Assembly: GCF_018449695.1 (NCBI RefSeq)
Contig: NZ_JAAVUY010000015.1
Span: 1 to 64,000 of the forward strand
Reading direction: 5' to 3'
DNA: 64,000 bases
Source: Bradyrhizobium sp. dw_411
Lineage (GTDB): Bacteria; Pseudomonadota; Alphaproteobacteria; Rhizobiales; Xanthobacteraceae
Under the pieces are notes generated by a model that saw only the letters and a program-made list of their open reading frames with translations, was not told the origin of the DNA and made no database searches. The translations under genes and the position numbers were made by a program. Below are positions 26,351-35,258 of the stretch, in pieces; the stretch's first letter is position 1, and each line of letters opens with the position of its first letter.

Positions 26351-27337
26351 ATGAGCATACCGGAAATCGACATCGCGGGCTTTCTCGGCAACGATCCGAT
26401 CGCCACGCGCCGCATCTACGATCAGGTCAACGAGGCCTTAAGAGAGGTTGGGTTCTTCACCGTCGTCGGACATGGCATCGACCAACAGATCACGTCCACC
26501 CTGTCGAAAACCGCAAAGACGTTCTTCGACCTGCCGGACGCGGACAAGCAGCGCTGCAGCAACCCCCGTGGCAGCATCAGTCGCGGATATGTCGGGGTCG
26601 GTCAGGAGAATCTCGGGCGCACGCATAACGGTGCCGCACTGGTCGATATCAAGGAACAGCTTGCCTTCGGCCGCTTCGACGTGCCGGCTACGCCATACTA
26701 CCAGCAGGCGTTCGCCGCGACCGCGTTCGAGCCGAATATCCTGCCCGACCGGCCGCCGGGCTTCGCGGACAACATCCGGCTCTATTATCAGTGCATGGAG
26801 AATTTGAGCAGAAGCCTGCTGCAAATCTTCGCCGGCGCCTTGAATGTCGAGCGGGATTTCTTCGCCGAGTTCTTCGACAAGCATACGAGCGTGATGCGCA
26901 TCATCAACTATCCCGATCAGAGTGGCATGCGCGTCGATGCGGCACAGACGCGGTCGGGTGCCCACACCGACTATGGCGCCCTGACCATCCTGCTCGCCGA
27001 GAAGGCGCTCGGCGGATTACAGGTCAAGTTGCGCAATGGCGGCTGGGTCGACGTCGAACCGCAGCCGGGCGCGTTCATCATCAATATCGGCGACTTGATG
27101 GCGATGTGGACCAACGATCAGTGGGTGTCCAACATTCATCGCGTCAGCAATCCGCCGGCTGCTCCGGGTCAGTCGACCCGCCGGCTGTCGGTCGCGTACT
27201 TCGCGCACGCCAACTACGACGCCCTGATCCGCTGCATCCCGACCTGCCTGTCGGTGAGCGAAGGCGCCAGGCATGTGCCAGTGCTCGCCGGCGAACATCG
27301 CGCCTCGAAGGTCAAGATGTCGCAACAGGTCGCATGA
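26351..27337 (+). CDS. 2-oxoglutarate/Fe(II) oxygenase (isopenicillin N synthase-like)
   Basis: A 328-residue non-haem iron oxygenase. The N-terminal DIOX_N part reads VGFFTVVGHGIDQQIT. In the jelly-roll core, the iron ligands are His and Asp in RSGAHTDYGALTILL and His in WVSNIHRVSNPP, with the 2OG-binding Arg in STRRLSVAYF. It starts 26 bp after the binding-protein gene and is probably co-transcribed with it, suggesting uptake then oxidation of one substrate. The substrate is unknown. Confidence 0.9.
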   Translation: MSIPEIDIAGFLGNDPIATRRIYDQVNEALREVGFFTVVGHGIDQQITSTLSKTAKTFFDLPDADKQRCSNPRGSISRGYVGVGQENLGRTHNGAALVDIKEQLAFGRFDVPATPYYQQAFAATAFEPNILPDRPPGFADNIRLYYQCMENLSRSLLQIFAGALNVERDFFAEFFDKHTSVMRIINYPDQSGMRVDAAQTRSGAHTDYGALTILLAEKALGGLQVKLRNGGWVDVEPQPGAFIINIGDLMAMWTNDQWVSNIHRVSNPPAAPGQSTRRLSVAYFAHANYDALIRCIPTCLSVSEGARHVPVLAGEHRASKVKMSQQVA

Positions 27338-27599
27338 CCTTCGCGCCGGGATTGTCCTAAAATCGGCCTTAAGGCGGCGGGCAAGACGCCCGCCATGCGA
27401 ACCGCCCGGATACGGATGGGATCCCTTCCAAGCCAAAAGCGCGCCCCGGAGCAGGCTTGCGGCGGGGGCCATCGGCAAGTTAGATCGTGCCGAGACCGGA
27501 AAATAGAACATCTATTCCGCGCCTTCGGCTGAGGCGCGGGCTAAAATCCGGAAAAGCCAATAAAATCAGCCCCTTAATTATTAGATAGAAGACGGACCC

Positions 27600-29510
27600 A
27601 TGCTTCGAGGAATGCGCAAGGCCTCATCAAACTGGCTCGGCAAAATCATTATGGCCACGGTGATGGGCGTATTGATCATCAGTTTCGGTGTCTGGGGCAT
27701 CGCCGATATCTTCAGAGGGTTCGGACAATCGACGCTGGCCAAGGTCGGCTGGACCGAGATTTCGACCGATCAATTCCGCCAGATCTATACCGACCGGCTG
27801 CAGCAGATCGGCCGCCAGTTCGGCCGCCCGTTGACCGCGGATCAGGCCCGCGCCTTCGGGCTCGATCGGCAAGTGCTGCAGCAGACCATTGCCGAAGCGG
27901 CACTGGATGAGGAAGCGCGGCAGTTGCGTCTTGGCCAGTCCAACGACGAAACCATGCGCATGATCACCACCGATCCCAATTTCCAGGGCGTCAACGGTGC
28001 TTTCGACCCGAACCGCTTCCAGCAAGCCATTCGGCAATTCGGATTCAGCGAACAGCGCTATATCGCCGAGCAGCGCAAGGTGTCGCTGCGGCGCCAGATC
28101 GCTGGCTCGGTTTCATCGGGCCTTGAGCCACCGAAAGTCCTGATCGACGCCCTCACCCGGTTTGCCAACGAACAGCGCAGCATCGACTACGTCAAACTGG
28201 ACGCTGCCCAGGCCGGAACGATCGATCCGCCGTCGCCGGAAGCGCTGGCCGGCTATTTCGAAGACCATAAAGTCCAGTTCCGCGCGCCCGAATATCGCAA
28301 GATTTCCTTTGTCGCGATCAATCCGGAAGATATCGGCAAATGGTCGGAAGTCTCCGACGAGGATGCCCGCAAGGCCTTCGAGCAACGCCGCGACCGGCTT
28401 GGCACGCCGGAGCGCCGGCAATTGTCGCAGATCATGTTTCCGAACGCCGACGAGGCCACCGCCGCTCGCAGCCGCATCGCGTCCGGAACCTCATTCGAGG
28501 ACCTGGCCAAGGAGCGCGGCCTTACGCCGTCCGACATCGACCTCGGTGTGATCGCCAAATCGGCGATAGGCGATTCCGCGATTGCGGACGCGGCGTTCTC
28601 GCTGCCATCAGGCGAAGTCAGCCAGCCGGCGCAAGGCCGGTTCGGCGTCGCGCTGCTCAAGGTTGGCAAGATCGAACCCGGGGTCGAGCCGGACTATGCG
28701 ACCAGCGCTGCCGATCTCAAAAAGGAGATTGCGGTCGAGCGCGCGCGCACCAAAGTCGCGGAACTGCGTGACAAGATGGAAGACGAACGCGGTGGCGGCG
28801 CCAGCGTGATCGAAGCCGCGCAGAAACTGGGCCTCACCGCCGTCACGGTCGACGCCGTCGATCGCTCCGGCCGCCTGCCCACCGGCCAGCCGGTACCCAA
28901 CATTCCCCGCGGCCTCGAAATCATAGCACCCGCCTTCTCCAGCGATGTCGGCGTCGACAACGACCCGATCCAGTACAATGGCGGCTATGTCTGGTACGAC
29001 GTGCTCGGCATCACGCCATCGCGCGAACGCACGCTTGACGAGGTCAAGGACCAGGTCGAGACCAGATGGCGCGACGACCAGATCATCAGCCGGTTGCGCA
29101 CCAAGGCGACCGAGATGGTCACCAAACTCGATCAGGGCGGCAAGCTTGCCGATGAAGCCGCAGCGGCGGGACTGAAGGTCGAAACCGCCAGCGGCCTCAA
29201 GCGCGATGCCTCCGCGCCCGGGGTGCCCGCTGCCGTCGTCGCCGCGGCGTTTCGCACCGCCAAGGACGGCGTCGGACAAACCCCCGATGCCAGCGCCAAT
29301 GCGTGGATCGTGTTCCGGGTGACCGATGTCAGCGTTCCCCCGGTCGATCCGCTCTCGGACGACCTGAAGAAATTGAAGGATACCGTTCTGCGCGCGCAGA
29401 CCGATGAACAGCTCGCGCAATACATCACGAAGCTTGAATCGCAGATCGGCACCAACATCAATGAGGAAGCCTTCGCCCTGGCCACCGGCGCGAATACCAG
29501 CAACAACTGA
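27600..29510 (+). CDS. PpiD-type membrane-anchored peptidyl-prolyl isomerase
   Basis: A 636-residue periplasmic folding factor anchored by one N-terminal membrane segment (about residues 14-35, IIMATVMGVLIISFGVWGIA). A SurA-N-like chaperone region follows, then a parvulin-type rotamase region (about 245-355, RRQLSQIMFPNADEATAARS), then a long C-terminal chaperone-like part. It is expected to help outer-membrane and secreted proteins leave the Sec channel. The position directly before trpD is usual in Rhizobiales. Confidence 0.9.
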   Translation: MLRGMRKASSNWLGKIIMATVMGVLIISFGVWGIADIFRGFGQSTLAKVGWTEISTDQFRQIYTDRLQQIGRQFGRPLTADQARAFGLDRQVLQQTIAEAALDEEARQLRLGQSNDETMRMITTDPNFQGVNGAFDPNRFQQAIRQFGFSEQRYIAEQRKVSLRRQIAGSVSSGLEPPKVLIDALTRFANEQRSIDYVKLDAAQAGTIDPPSPEALAGYFEDHKVQFRAPEYRKISFVAINPEDIGKWSEVSDEDARKAFEQRRDRLGTPERRQLSQIMFPNADEATAARSRIASGTSFEDLAKERGLTPSDIDLGVIAKSAIGDSAIADAAFSLPSGEVSQPAQGRFGVALLKVGKIEPGVEPDYATSAADLKKEIAVERARTKVAELRDKMEDERGGGASVIEAAQKLGLTAVTVDAVDRSGRLPTGQPVPNIPRGLEIIAPAFSSDVGVDNDPIQYNGGYVWYDVLGITPSRERTLDEVKDQVETRWRDDQIISRLRTKATEMVTKLDQGGKLADEAAAAGLKVETASGLKRDASAPGVPAAVVAAAFRTAKDGVGQTPDASANAWIVFRVTDVSVPPVDPLSDDLKKLKDTVLRAQTDEQLAQYITKLESQIGTNINEEAFALATGANTSNN

Positions 29511-29527
29511 GCACATCTGCGTGGTTC

Positions 29528-29550
29528 GAGACGGCGCGAAAGCGCCTCTC
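29528..29550 (+). other. GNRA-loop hairpin between ppiD-like gene and trpD
   Basis: GAGACGGCGC-GAAA-GCGCCTCTC forms a stem with one bulge and a GAAA tetraloop, 18 bp after the ppiD-like stop. There is no U-run, so it may be an mRNA 3'-end stabiliser or weak terminator rather than an intrinsic terminator. Confidence 0.45.
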
Positions 29551-29589
29551 GCCATGAAATGTTGATCTGCCTGGATTTGAAAGTACGTG

Positions 29590-30612
29590 ATGGACAATCT
29601 CAAATCTATCATCGGCAAGGTCGCGACCGGCGCGACGCTGTCCAGCGCCGAGTCGGCAGCGGCCTTCGACAGCATGATGTCCGGCGAGGCTACCCCCTCG
29701 CAGATGGGCGGCTTGCTGATGGCGCTGCGGGTGCGCGGCGAAACCGTCGATGAGATCACCGGCGCGGTATCCGCGGTGCGCGCCAAGATGCTGCGCGTCA
29801 AGGCGCCTGCCGACGCCGTCGATGTCGTCGGCACCGGTGGCGACGGCTCCGGCTCGGTCAATGTGTCGACCTGTGCCTCCTTCATTGTCGCGGGCGCCGG
29901 CGTGCCCGTCGCCAAGCACGGCAATCGCGCGCTCTCGTCGCGTTCAGGCGCGGCCGACGTGCTGTCGTCGCTCGGGGTCAAGATCGACATCACGCCCGAT
30001 CAAGTCGGCCGCTGTGTCACCGAGGCGGGCATCGGCTTCATGTTTGCGCCGTCGCATCACCCGGCCTGGAAGAATGTCGGCCCGACCCGGGTCGAACTGG
30101 CGACACGGACAATTTTCAATTTGCTGGGGCCGCTGTCCAATCCGGCCGGGGTCAAGCGGCAGATGGTCGGCGTATTTTCGCGGCAATGGGTGCTGCCGCT
30201 GGCGCAGGTGCTCAAGAATCTCGGCGCGGAATCCGCATGGGTCGTGCACGGCTCCGACGGACTCGATGAAATCACCCTCACCGGCCCAACCTTTGTCGCC
30301 GCGCTCGATAATGGAAATATCCGCACTTTCGATGTCGCGCCCGAAGAAGCCGGCCTGAAGCGTGTCAGCGGCGATGGACTGAAAGGCGGCGATGCCAATG
30401 CCAACGCGGTCGCGCTGCAAGGCGTTCTCGACGGCAAGCCCAGCGCTTACCGCGATGTCGCGCTGCTCAACGCCGCAGCCGCGCTGATCGTGGCCGGCAA
30501 GGCCGCCAATTTGAAGGAAGGCGTCGCGCTCGGCACCCAATCGCTCGACAGCGGGGCTGCGGCGGCGCGGCTGAAGCAGTTGATCGCGGTCTCCAACGAT
30601 CGGCGAGCCTGA
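29590..30612 (+). CDS. trpD: Anthranilate phosphoribosyltransferase
   Basis: Second step of tryptophan synthesis: anthranilate plus PRPP. 340 residues from the ATG; a GTG directly before it would add one residue. Motifs: GTGGDGSGSVNVST (PRPP binding), KHGNRALSSRSGAADVL (anthranilate and PRPP), and GPLSNPAGVKRQ. It is followed after 1 bp by trpC, so the two form a tight operon; trpG is not present in the window. Confidence 0.97.
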   Translation: MDNLKSIIGKVATGATLSSAESAAAFDSMMSGEATPSQMGGLLMALRVRGETVDEITGAVSAVRAKMLRVKAPADAVDVVGTGGDGSGSVNVSTCASFIVAGAGVPVAKHGNRALSSRSGAADVLSSLGVKIDITPDQVGRCVTEAGIGFMFAPSHHPAWKNVGPTRVELATRTIFNLLGPLSNPAGVKRQMVGVFSRQWVLPLAQVLKNLGAESAWVVHGSDGLDEITLTGPTFVAALDNGNIRTFDVAPEEAGLKRVSGDGLKGGDANANAVALQGVLDGKPSAYRDVALLNAAAALIVAGKAANLKEGVALGTQSLDSGAAAARLKQLIAVSNDRRA

Positions 30613-30613
30613 C

Positions 30614-31435
30614 GTGTCGGATATCCTGACCAAAATCGAAGCCTACAAGCGCGACGAGATCGCCGCCGCCAAGCGCGCGCATCCGCTCTCGAGCCTCGAG
30701 GCCAAGGCCAAGGCGGCATCCGCGCCCCGCGGCTTTGTCCGCGCGATCCGCCAAAAACTCGCGCACGGCGAATATGCGCTGATTGCCGAGGTGAAAAAGG
30801 CTTCACCGTCCAAGGGATTGATCCGCGCCGATTTCGATCCGCCCGCGCTGGCGAAGGCCTACGAAGCCGGCGGCGCGGCGTGCCTGTCGGTGCTGACGGA
30901 CACGCCATCGTTTCAGGGCCACCTCGATTTCATGGTGGCGGCGCGCGCCGCCACCGCCTTGCCGGTGCTGCGCAAGGATTTCATCTACGACACCTATCAG
31001 GTGGTCGAGGCCCGCGCCCACGGCGCCGATTGCATCCTGATCATCATGGCGGCGCTCGACGACGCCGCGGCCATGGATATCGAGCAGGCGGCCATCGCGC
31101 ACGGCATGGACGTCCTGATCGAAATCCATGACCGCAGCGAACTCGAACGTGCCTTGAAGCTTCGTTCGCCGATGATCGGCGTCAACAACCGCAATCTGCG
31201 CACCTTCGAAACCACGCTGGCGACCAGCGAGGCGTTGGCGCCGTTGGTCCCAAGGGATCGCCTGATGGTCGGCGAGAGCGGAATCTTCCAGCCCGCGGAC
31301 CTCGCGCGGCTGGCGAATGTGGGCATGTCGACGTTCCTGGTTGGCGAAAGCCTGATGCGGCAGGCCGATGTGACGGCGGCGACCCGCGCTTTGCTCGCGC
31401 GCGGCAACAGCGACAGCGCGACCGGGACGCGCTGA
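30614..31435 (+). CDS. trpC: Indole-3-glycerol-phosphate synthase
   Basis: TIM-barrel enzyme that closes the indole ring. 273 residues; it starts with GTG right after trpD. Family motifs: IAEVKKASPSKGLIRADFDP (catalytic Lys and Glu), SVLTDTPSFQGHLDFM, VLRKDFIYDTYQVVEARAHG and INNRNL-type (GVNNRNLRTF), then GESGIFQPADL. It lies in the operon trpD-trpC-moaC. Confidence 0.97.
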   Translation: MSDILTKIEAYKRDEIAAAKRAHPLSSLEAKAKAASAPRGFVRAIRQKLAHGEYALIAEVKKASPSKGLIRADFDPPALAKAYEAGGAACLSVLTDTPSFQGHLDFMVAARAATALPVLRKDFIYDTYQVVEARAHGADCILIIMAALDDAAAMDIEQAAIAHGMDVLIEIHDRSELERALKLRSPMIGVNNRNLRTFETTLATSEALAPLVPRDRLMVGESGIFQPADLARLANVGMSTFLVGESLMRQADVTAATRALLARGNSDSATGTR

Positions 31436-31438
31436 CGC

Positions 31439-31960
31439 ATGGCGCGCAACTCATCCAAAGGAAAACTTGCATCCAAAAGCAAACCCGCCCTCACCCATAT
31501 CGATAGCAAGGGCGATGCGCGGATGGTGGATGTCTCCGCCAAGCCCGCGACGGAACGGACTGCAGTGGCCGAAGGCCGCGTCGTCATGAGCAAGGCCACG
31601 CTCGCGCTGATCGTTTCCGGCAACGCCAAAAAGGGCGATGTGCTCGGCACCGCGCGCGTCGCCGGCATCATGGCGGCCAAGCGCACTTCCGAGCTTATTC
31701 CGCTGTGCCATCCGCTCGCTTTGTCAAAAGTCACGCTGGACATCGCGACGGACGCCAAGCTGCCCGGCTGCATCGTCCGCGCCGCGGTCAAGGTCACCGG
31801 CCCGACCGGCGTCGAGATGGAAGCGCTGACCGCGGTATCGGTCGCATGTCTCACGATCTACGACATGATCAAGGCAGTCGAGCGCGGCGTGCGCATCGAA
31901 GGCATTCATCTGGTCGAGAAGATTGGCGGCAAGTCCGGGCATTATCGCGCCGCGGATTGA
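31439..31960 (+). CDS. moaC: Cyclic pyranopterin monophosphate synthase MoaC
   Basis: Acts with MoaA to make cyclic pyranopterin monophosphate for molybdenum cofactor. 173 residues. Motifs: ARMVDVSAKPATERTAVAEG, LIPLCHPLALSKV (active-site His) and TGVEMEALTAVSVACLTIYD with the catalytic Asp-Lys of YDMIKAVERG. The first 20 residues are a basic extension. It follows trpC by 3 bp, an arrangement (trpDC-moaC, then moeA and lexA) seen across Rhizobiales, though here about 8.5 kb of other genes separates moaC from moeA. Confidence 0.96.
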   Translation: MARNSSKGKLASKSKPALTHIDSKGDARMVDVSAKPATERTAVAEGRVVMSKATLALIVSGNAKKGDVLGTARVAGIMAAKRTSELIPLCHPLALSKVTLDIATDAKLPGCIVRAAVKVTGPTGVEMEALTAVSVACLTIYDMIKAVERGVRIEGIHLVEKIGGKSGHYRAAD

Positions 31961-31970
31961 ACCCGGGCGG

Positions 31971-32135
31971 CTATTTCAGCGAACTGTTGATCGTCGTGAA
32001 CTTGGCATTGAGCTTGGTGCCGAGCCCGTTCACGGCGGCGATAATCGCAAGCGAGATGCCGGCTGCGATCAATCCATATTCGATCGCGGTTGCGCCTCGC
32101 TCGTCGGCGAGAAAATCCTTCAGTAATTTTGTCAT
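31971..32135 (-). CDS. Flp/Fap-type IVb pilin
   Basis: A short class IVb prepilin of 54 residues. A basic leader (MTKLLKDFLADERG) ends at the processing Gly; the mature part starts ATAIEYGLIAAG with Glu at position +5, followed by a hydrophobic helix. The start at 32135 is used because the pre-leader from 32174 is longer than any Flp leader. It is solitary here: no prepilin peptidase or tad genes are nearby. It converges with moaC, with 10 bp between the stops. Confidence 0.9.
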   Translation of the reverse strand: MTKLLKDFLADERGATAIEYGLIAAGISLAIIAAVNGLGTKLNAKFTTINSSLK

Positions 32136-32472
32136 TGCTAACGCCTCGGCTTCGCATTCAGGGGACACGGCCAAGAATTCGCAAATCGCGTGCCAGAGCC
32201 GTCCTGAATGCCGTCAGTGCGTTAGATGGTTAAGTTTCCTTTGATCAAACGCGCACCGGGAATCCAATGCCGATCGAATCCGGTCCCACCGGCAAATGAT
32301 GCCGCGACCATCGGCGCTTAACCCGGCATTAACCCAAATTCCTAACGCCGTTTCCACATCGGTAAAGTAGTCGTGTGCAGCCGGGGCGAAGCAAGCTGTT
32401 CGGCGTTCCACCTTCTCTGTTCAGCCATTTCAATCAAGCCTTCTCAATTCAGCTTTGGCAGCGATCCAGATC
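32136..32472. other. Intergenic region with no gene recognised
   Basis: The 337 bp between the divergent pilin gene and the GGDEF-EAL gene must hold promoters for both. I see no gene. A+T-richer stretches occur near 32330-32370; I cannot define -35/-10 boxes with confidence. Confidence 0.5.
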
Positions 32473-35139
32473 ATGACCGCAGACGGCACCGCTTCTTTCA
32501 ACATCAAGGCATTCTTTCGCACAGGTCCGATCCGCTGGCTCGTTGTCGGCGGCGTTTTCCTGATTGTGGCGATCACGATCGGCACCACGATCATGGCCGA
32601 CAATTTTCGCGAACGCGCGCTGAACAGCCGGGAACGCGAACTCGAAAACACCGTATTGTTGCTGACTCGTCAATTCGATCAGCATCTCGAAGATTTCACG
32701 ATCGTCGAAAAGGACATTGCCTCGCAAATCCTGTCAGCCGGAATTACGCCCGATACGCTCAGGGCGAATTTGGCGACCCAGGAATGGCACGAAATGCTGA
32801 AGGCAAAAGTCGGCTCCTATACTGACATGGCCGGCGTCCACGTGTTCGATGCCAACGGCAGGCTGGTCAATTCGTCCGATGTCTGGCCGGCTCCGGATGT
32901 TTCCATCACCGACCGGTCCTCCTTCAAGATATTCAAATCGGGCGCACCGACCTCGCCGATTTTGATCGAACTGGCTCCGGCCCGCTTCGGCGAAGGCTGG
33001 GCTGTGATCCTCGCCCAGAAGGTGGTCGGACAGAAAGGCGAATTTGTCGGCGTCATCACACGAGGCATCGCGCCGGCCAGTTTCGAGAAGTTTTTCGAAT
33101 CCATGGCGCTCGGCGAAGGTGCCGCGATCACAATGTACCTTCGCGACGGCACCCTGCTGGCGCGCTATCCGCATATCGAGCCGCTGATCGGCCGGAACTT
33201 CAAAAGCGGCGTCATTCATCAGCAGATCTTCGCCAAGTCAGACCATGGCACGACGCGCCTCTCCAGTCCGATGGACGGTCTCGACCGGCTGGCGGCCGCG
33301 CGTACGCTGACGAAATTCCCGGTTTCGATCATTGCAACAACGACGATCGCGGCGGCGCTAGAAGACTGGCGCGAGCAAACCCGATCGCTGATCGCGATCG
33401 CCGGTCTGTTCGTGATCGTGATAGCCGCCGTGCTGTTTCTCGTCGTGCGCAAACTATCGACACAGCATCAGATGGAAAAGCAGCGTCTGGACACTGCGAT
33501 CAACAATATGAGGCAGGGCCTGCTGCTGTTCGATTCCTCGCAGCGGCTCGTGGTCTGCAACCAGCGCTATATCGATATGTACGGCCTGTCGGCCGAGGTC
33601 CTCAAACCCGGCCTTACCTTCCACGAAGTTATTTCCCATCGCAGGGATACCGGATCATTCCTCGGCGATGTCGACGAATACTGCGCGCACGTGCTGCGGG
33701 AAATCCCGCATCGAAATTCCATGACGATCGAAACCACGGACGGCCGCTGCGTTCACATCATCAACGAGCCGTTGGCCGATGGCGGATGGGTGGCGACCCA
33801 CGAGGACATCACCGAGCGCAAGCACGCCGAGGAGCGCATCACCCATCTGGCGCATTATGACGCACTGACCGATCTGCCGAACCGCGCGCTGTTTCGCGAA
33901 CGGCTGAAAAAGGAGCTGACCGAGATCGTCCCGGGCCAGCAATTGGCGGTGCTGTATATCGACATCGACGAATTCAAGAGCGTCAACGATTCGCTCGGAC
34001 ACATGATCGGGGATGAACTGCTGAAATCGGTCGCCAACACCTTCCGCCGCTGCATCGGCGGTGCCGACTTCGTCGCCCGGCTCGGCGGTGATGAATTCGC
34101 CATCGTTATGACCGCCGTCAAGACCGAAGCCGACGTCACGGACCTCGTCGAGCGGGCTCTCGATGCGATCCGCGCACCTTACGAATGCCTCGGTCACCAG
34201 GTCGCCACCGATGCCAGCATCGGCATCGCAATGGCCCCGCAGCTCGGCGCAGACCTCGATCAAATCCTCAAGAACGCGGATATGGCGATGTATGCGGCCA
34301 AGGCGGCCGGGCGGCGTACCTATCGTTTCTTCGAGCCGGCCATGGACGCGCAGGTGAAGGCCCGCCGCATCCTTGAGATGGATCTGCGCCAGGCGATCGC
34401 CGACGAAGCGCTCGAGGTTTACTATCAGCCCTGCGTCGGCCTTCAGGGCAACAAGATCAACGGCTGCGAGGCACTGGTGCGCTGGCGGCATCCCGAACGC
34501 GGCATGATCTCGCCCGTCGAATTCATCCCGATCGCGGAAGAGACCGGCCTGATCAACCAGCTCGGCGAATGGGTGCTGGCCACCGCGTGCGCGGAAGCCA
34601 CCAAATGGCCCGACGATACCAGGCTCGCGGTCAACGTCTCGCCGGTTCAATTTCGCAGCGGCACGCTGGCCTTGAAGGTGGTCGCGGCGCTGTCGGCATC
34701 CGGTCTTGCGGCCCACCGGCTGGAACTTGAGATCACCGAAGCCGTGCTGATCCGCGATGACGACGCCGCGCTGGAGATTCTGCATCAGCTTCGCGCCATC
34801 GGCGTGCGGATCGCGCTCGACGATTTCGGCACCGGCTACTCCTCGCTGAGCTATCTGCAGCGTTTCCCGTTCGACAAGATCAAGATCGATCGCTGCTTCG
34901 TCACCGACATCACCGAGGCCAGCGGATCGTCCGGCATCGTGCGGGCCGTGGTGAACATCGCCGCCGAGCGGCACATGACGACCACGGCGGAGGGCGTCGA
35001 AACGATCGAGCAGCAGGAATTGCTGCGCTCGCTCGGATGCACGGAGATGCAGGGTTACCTGTTCAGCCCGCCGAAGCCGGCCGCCGAGATCAGGCCGTTG
35101 CTGTTCGGACACCGCCCCAGACCCGTAGCCGTGGCCTAG
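32473..35139 (+). CDS. Membrane GGDEF-EAL protein (cyclic di-GMP metabolism)
   Basis: An 888-residue dual enzyme. A membrane segment (about 22-45) is followed by a periplasmic Cache-like sensor to about residue 300, a second membrane segment (IAGLFVIVIAAVLFLVVRKL), a PAS domain (residues about 340-450), then GGDEF (LGGDEFAIV) and EAL (CEALVRWRHP, DDFGTGYSSLSYL) domains. Both active-site motifs are intact, so synthesis or hydrolysis of c-di-GMP is possible. The inhibitory RxxD site is GGAD, so product feedback is probably lost. ATG at 32473 is preferred to TTG at 32455. Confidence 0.93.
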   Translation: MTADGTASFNIKAFFRTGPIRWLVVGGVFLIVAITIGTTIMADNFRERALNSRERELENTVLLLTRQFDQHLEDFTIVEKDIASQILSAGITPDTLRANLATQEWHEMLKAKVGSYTDMAGVHVFDANGRLVNSSDVWPAPDVSITDRSSFKIFKSGAPTSPILIELAPARFGEGWAVILAQKVVGQKGEFVGVITRGIAPASFEKFFESMALGEGAAITMYLRDGTLLARYPHIEPLIGRNFKSGVIHQQIFAKSDHGTTRLSSPMDGLDRLAAARTLTKFPVSIIATTTIAAALEDWREQTRSLIAIAGLFVIVIAAVLFLVVRKLSTQHQMEKQRLDTAINNMRQGLLLFDSSQRLVVCNQRYIDMYGLSAEVLKPGLTFHEVISHRRDTGSFLGDVDEYCAHVLREIPHRNSMTIETTDGRCVHIINEPLADGGWVATHEDITERKHAEERITHLAHYDALTDLPNRALFRERLKKELTEIVPGQQLAVLYIDIDEFKSVNDSLGHMIGDELLKSVANTFRRCIGGADFVARLGGDEFAIVMTAVKTEADVTDLVERALDAIRAPYECLGHQVATDASIGIAMAPQLGADLDQILKNADMAMYAAKAAGRRTYRFFEPAMDAQVKARRILEMDLRQAIADEALEVYYQPCVGLQGNKINGCEALVRWRHPERGMISPVEFIPIAEETGLINQLGEWVLATACAEATKWPDDTRLAVNVSPVQFRSGTLALKVVAALSASGLAAHRLELEITEAVLIRDDDAALEILHQLRAIGVRIALDDFGTGYSSLSYLQRFPFDKIKIDRCFVTDITEASGSSGIVRAVVNIAAERHMTTTAEGVETIEQQELLRSLGCTEMQGYLFSPPKPAAEIRPLLFGHRPRPVAVA

Positions 35140-35150
35140 AATCCCGTTGA

Positions 35151-35191
35151 AGCGTTTTCTTCACACGAACCGGTATCCGCTTCGCTCGAAA
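35151..35191 (-). repeat. Bradyrhizobium-type intergenic repeat (short copy)
   Basis: AGCGTTTTCTTCACACGAAC then CGGTATCCGCTTCGCTCGAA: the reverse complement of the repeat beginning at 20559, without the 20612-20640 insertion and without the terminator palindrome. It lies between the stops of two convergent genes. Confidence 0.7.
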
Positions 35192-35258
35192 GCCGATCGG
35201 AGCGGCCTCGCCGCCCCGATCGTGTTCATTCCCGTCGCATCAAGAATCGGTTCGGAGA

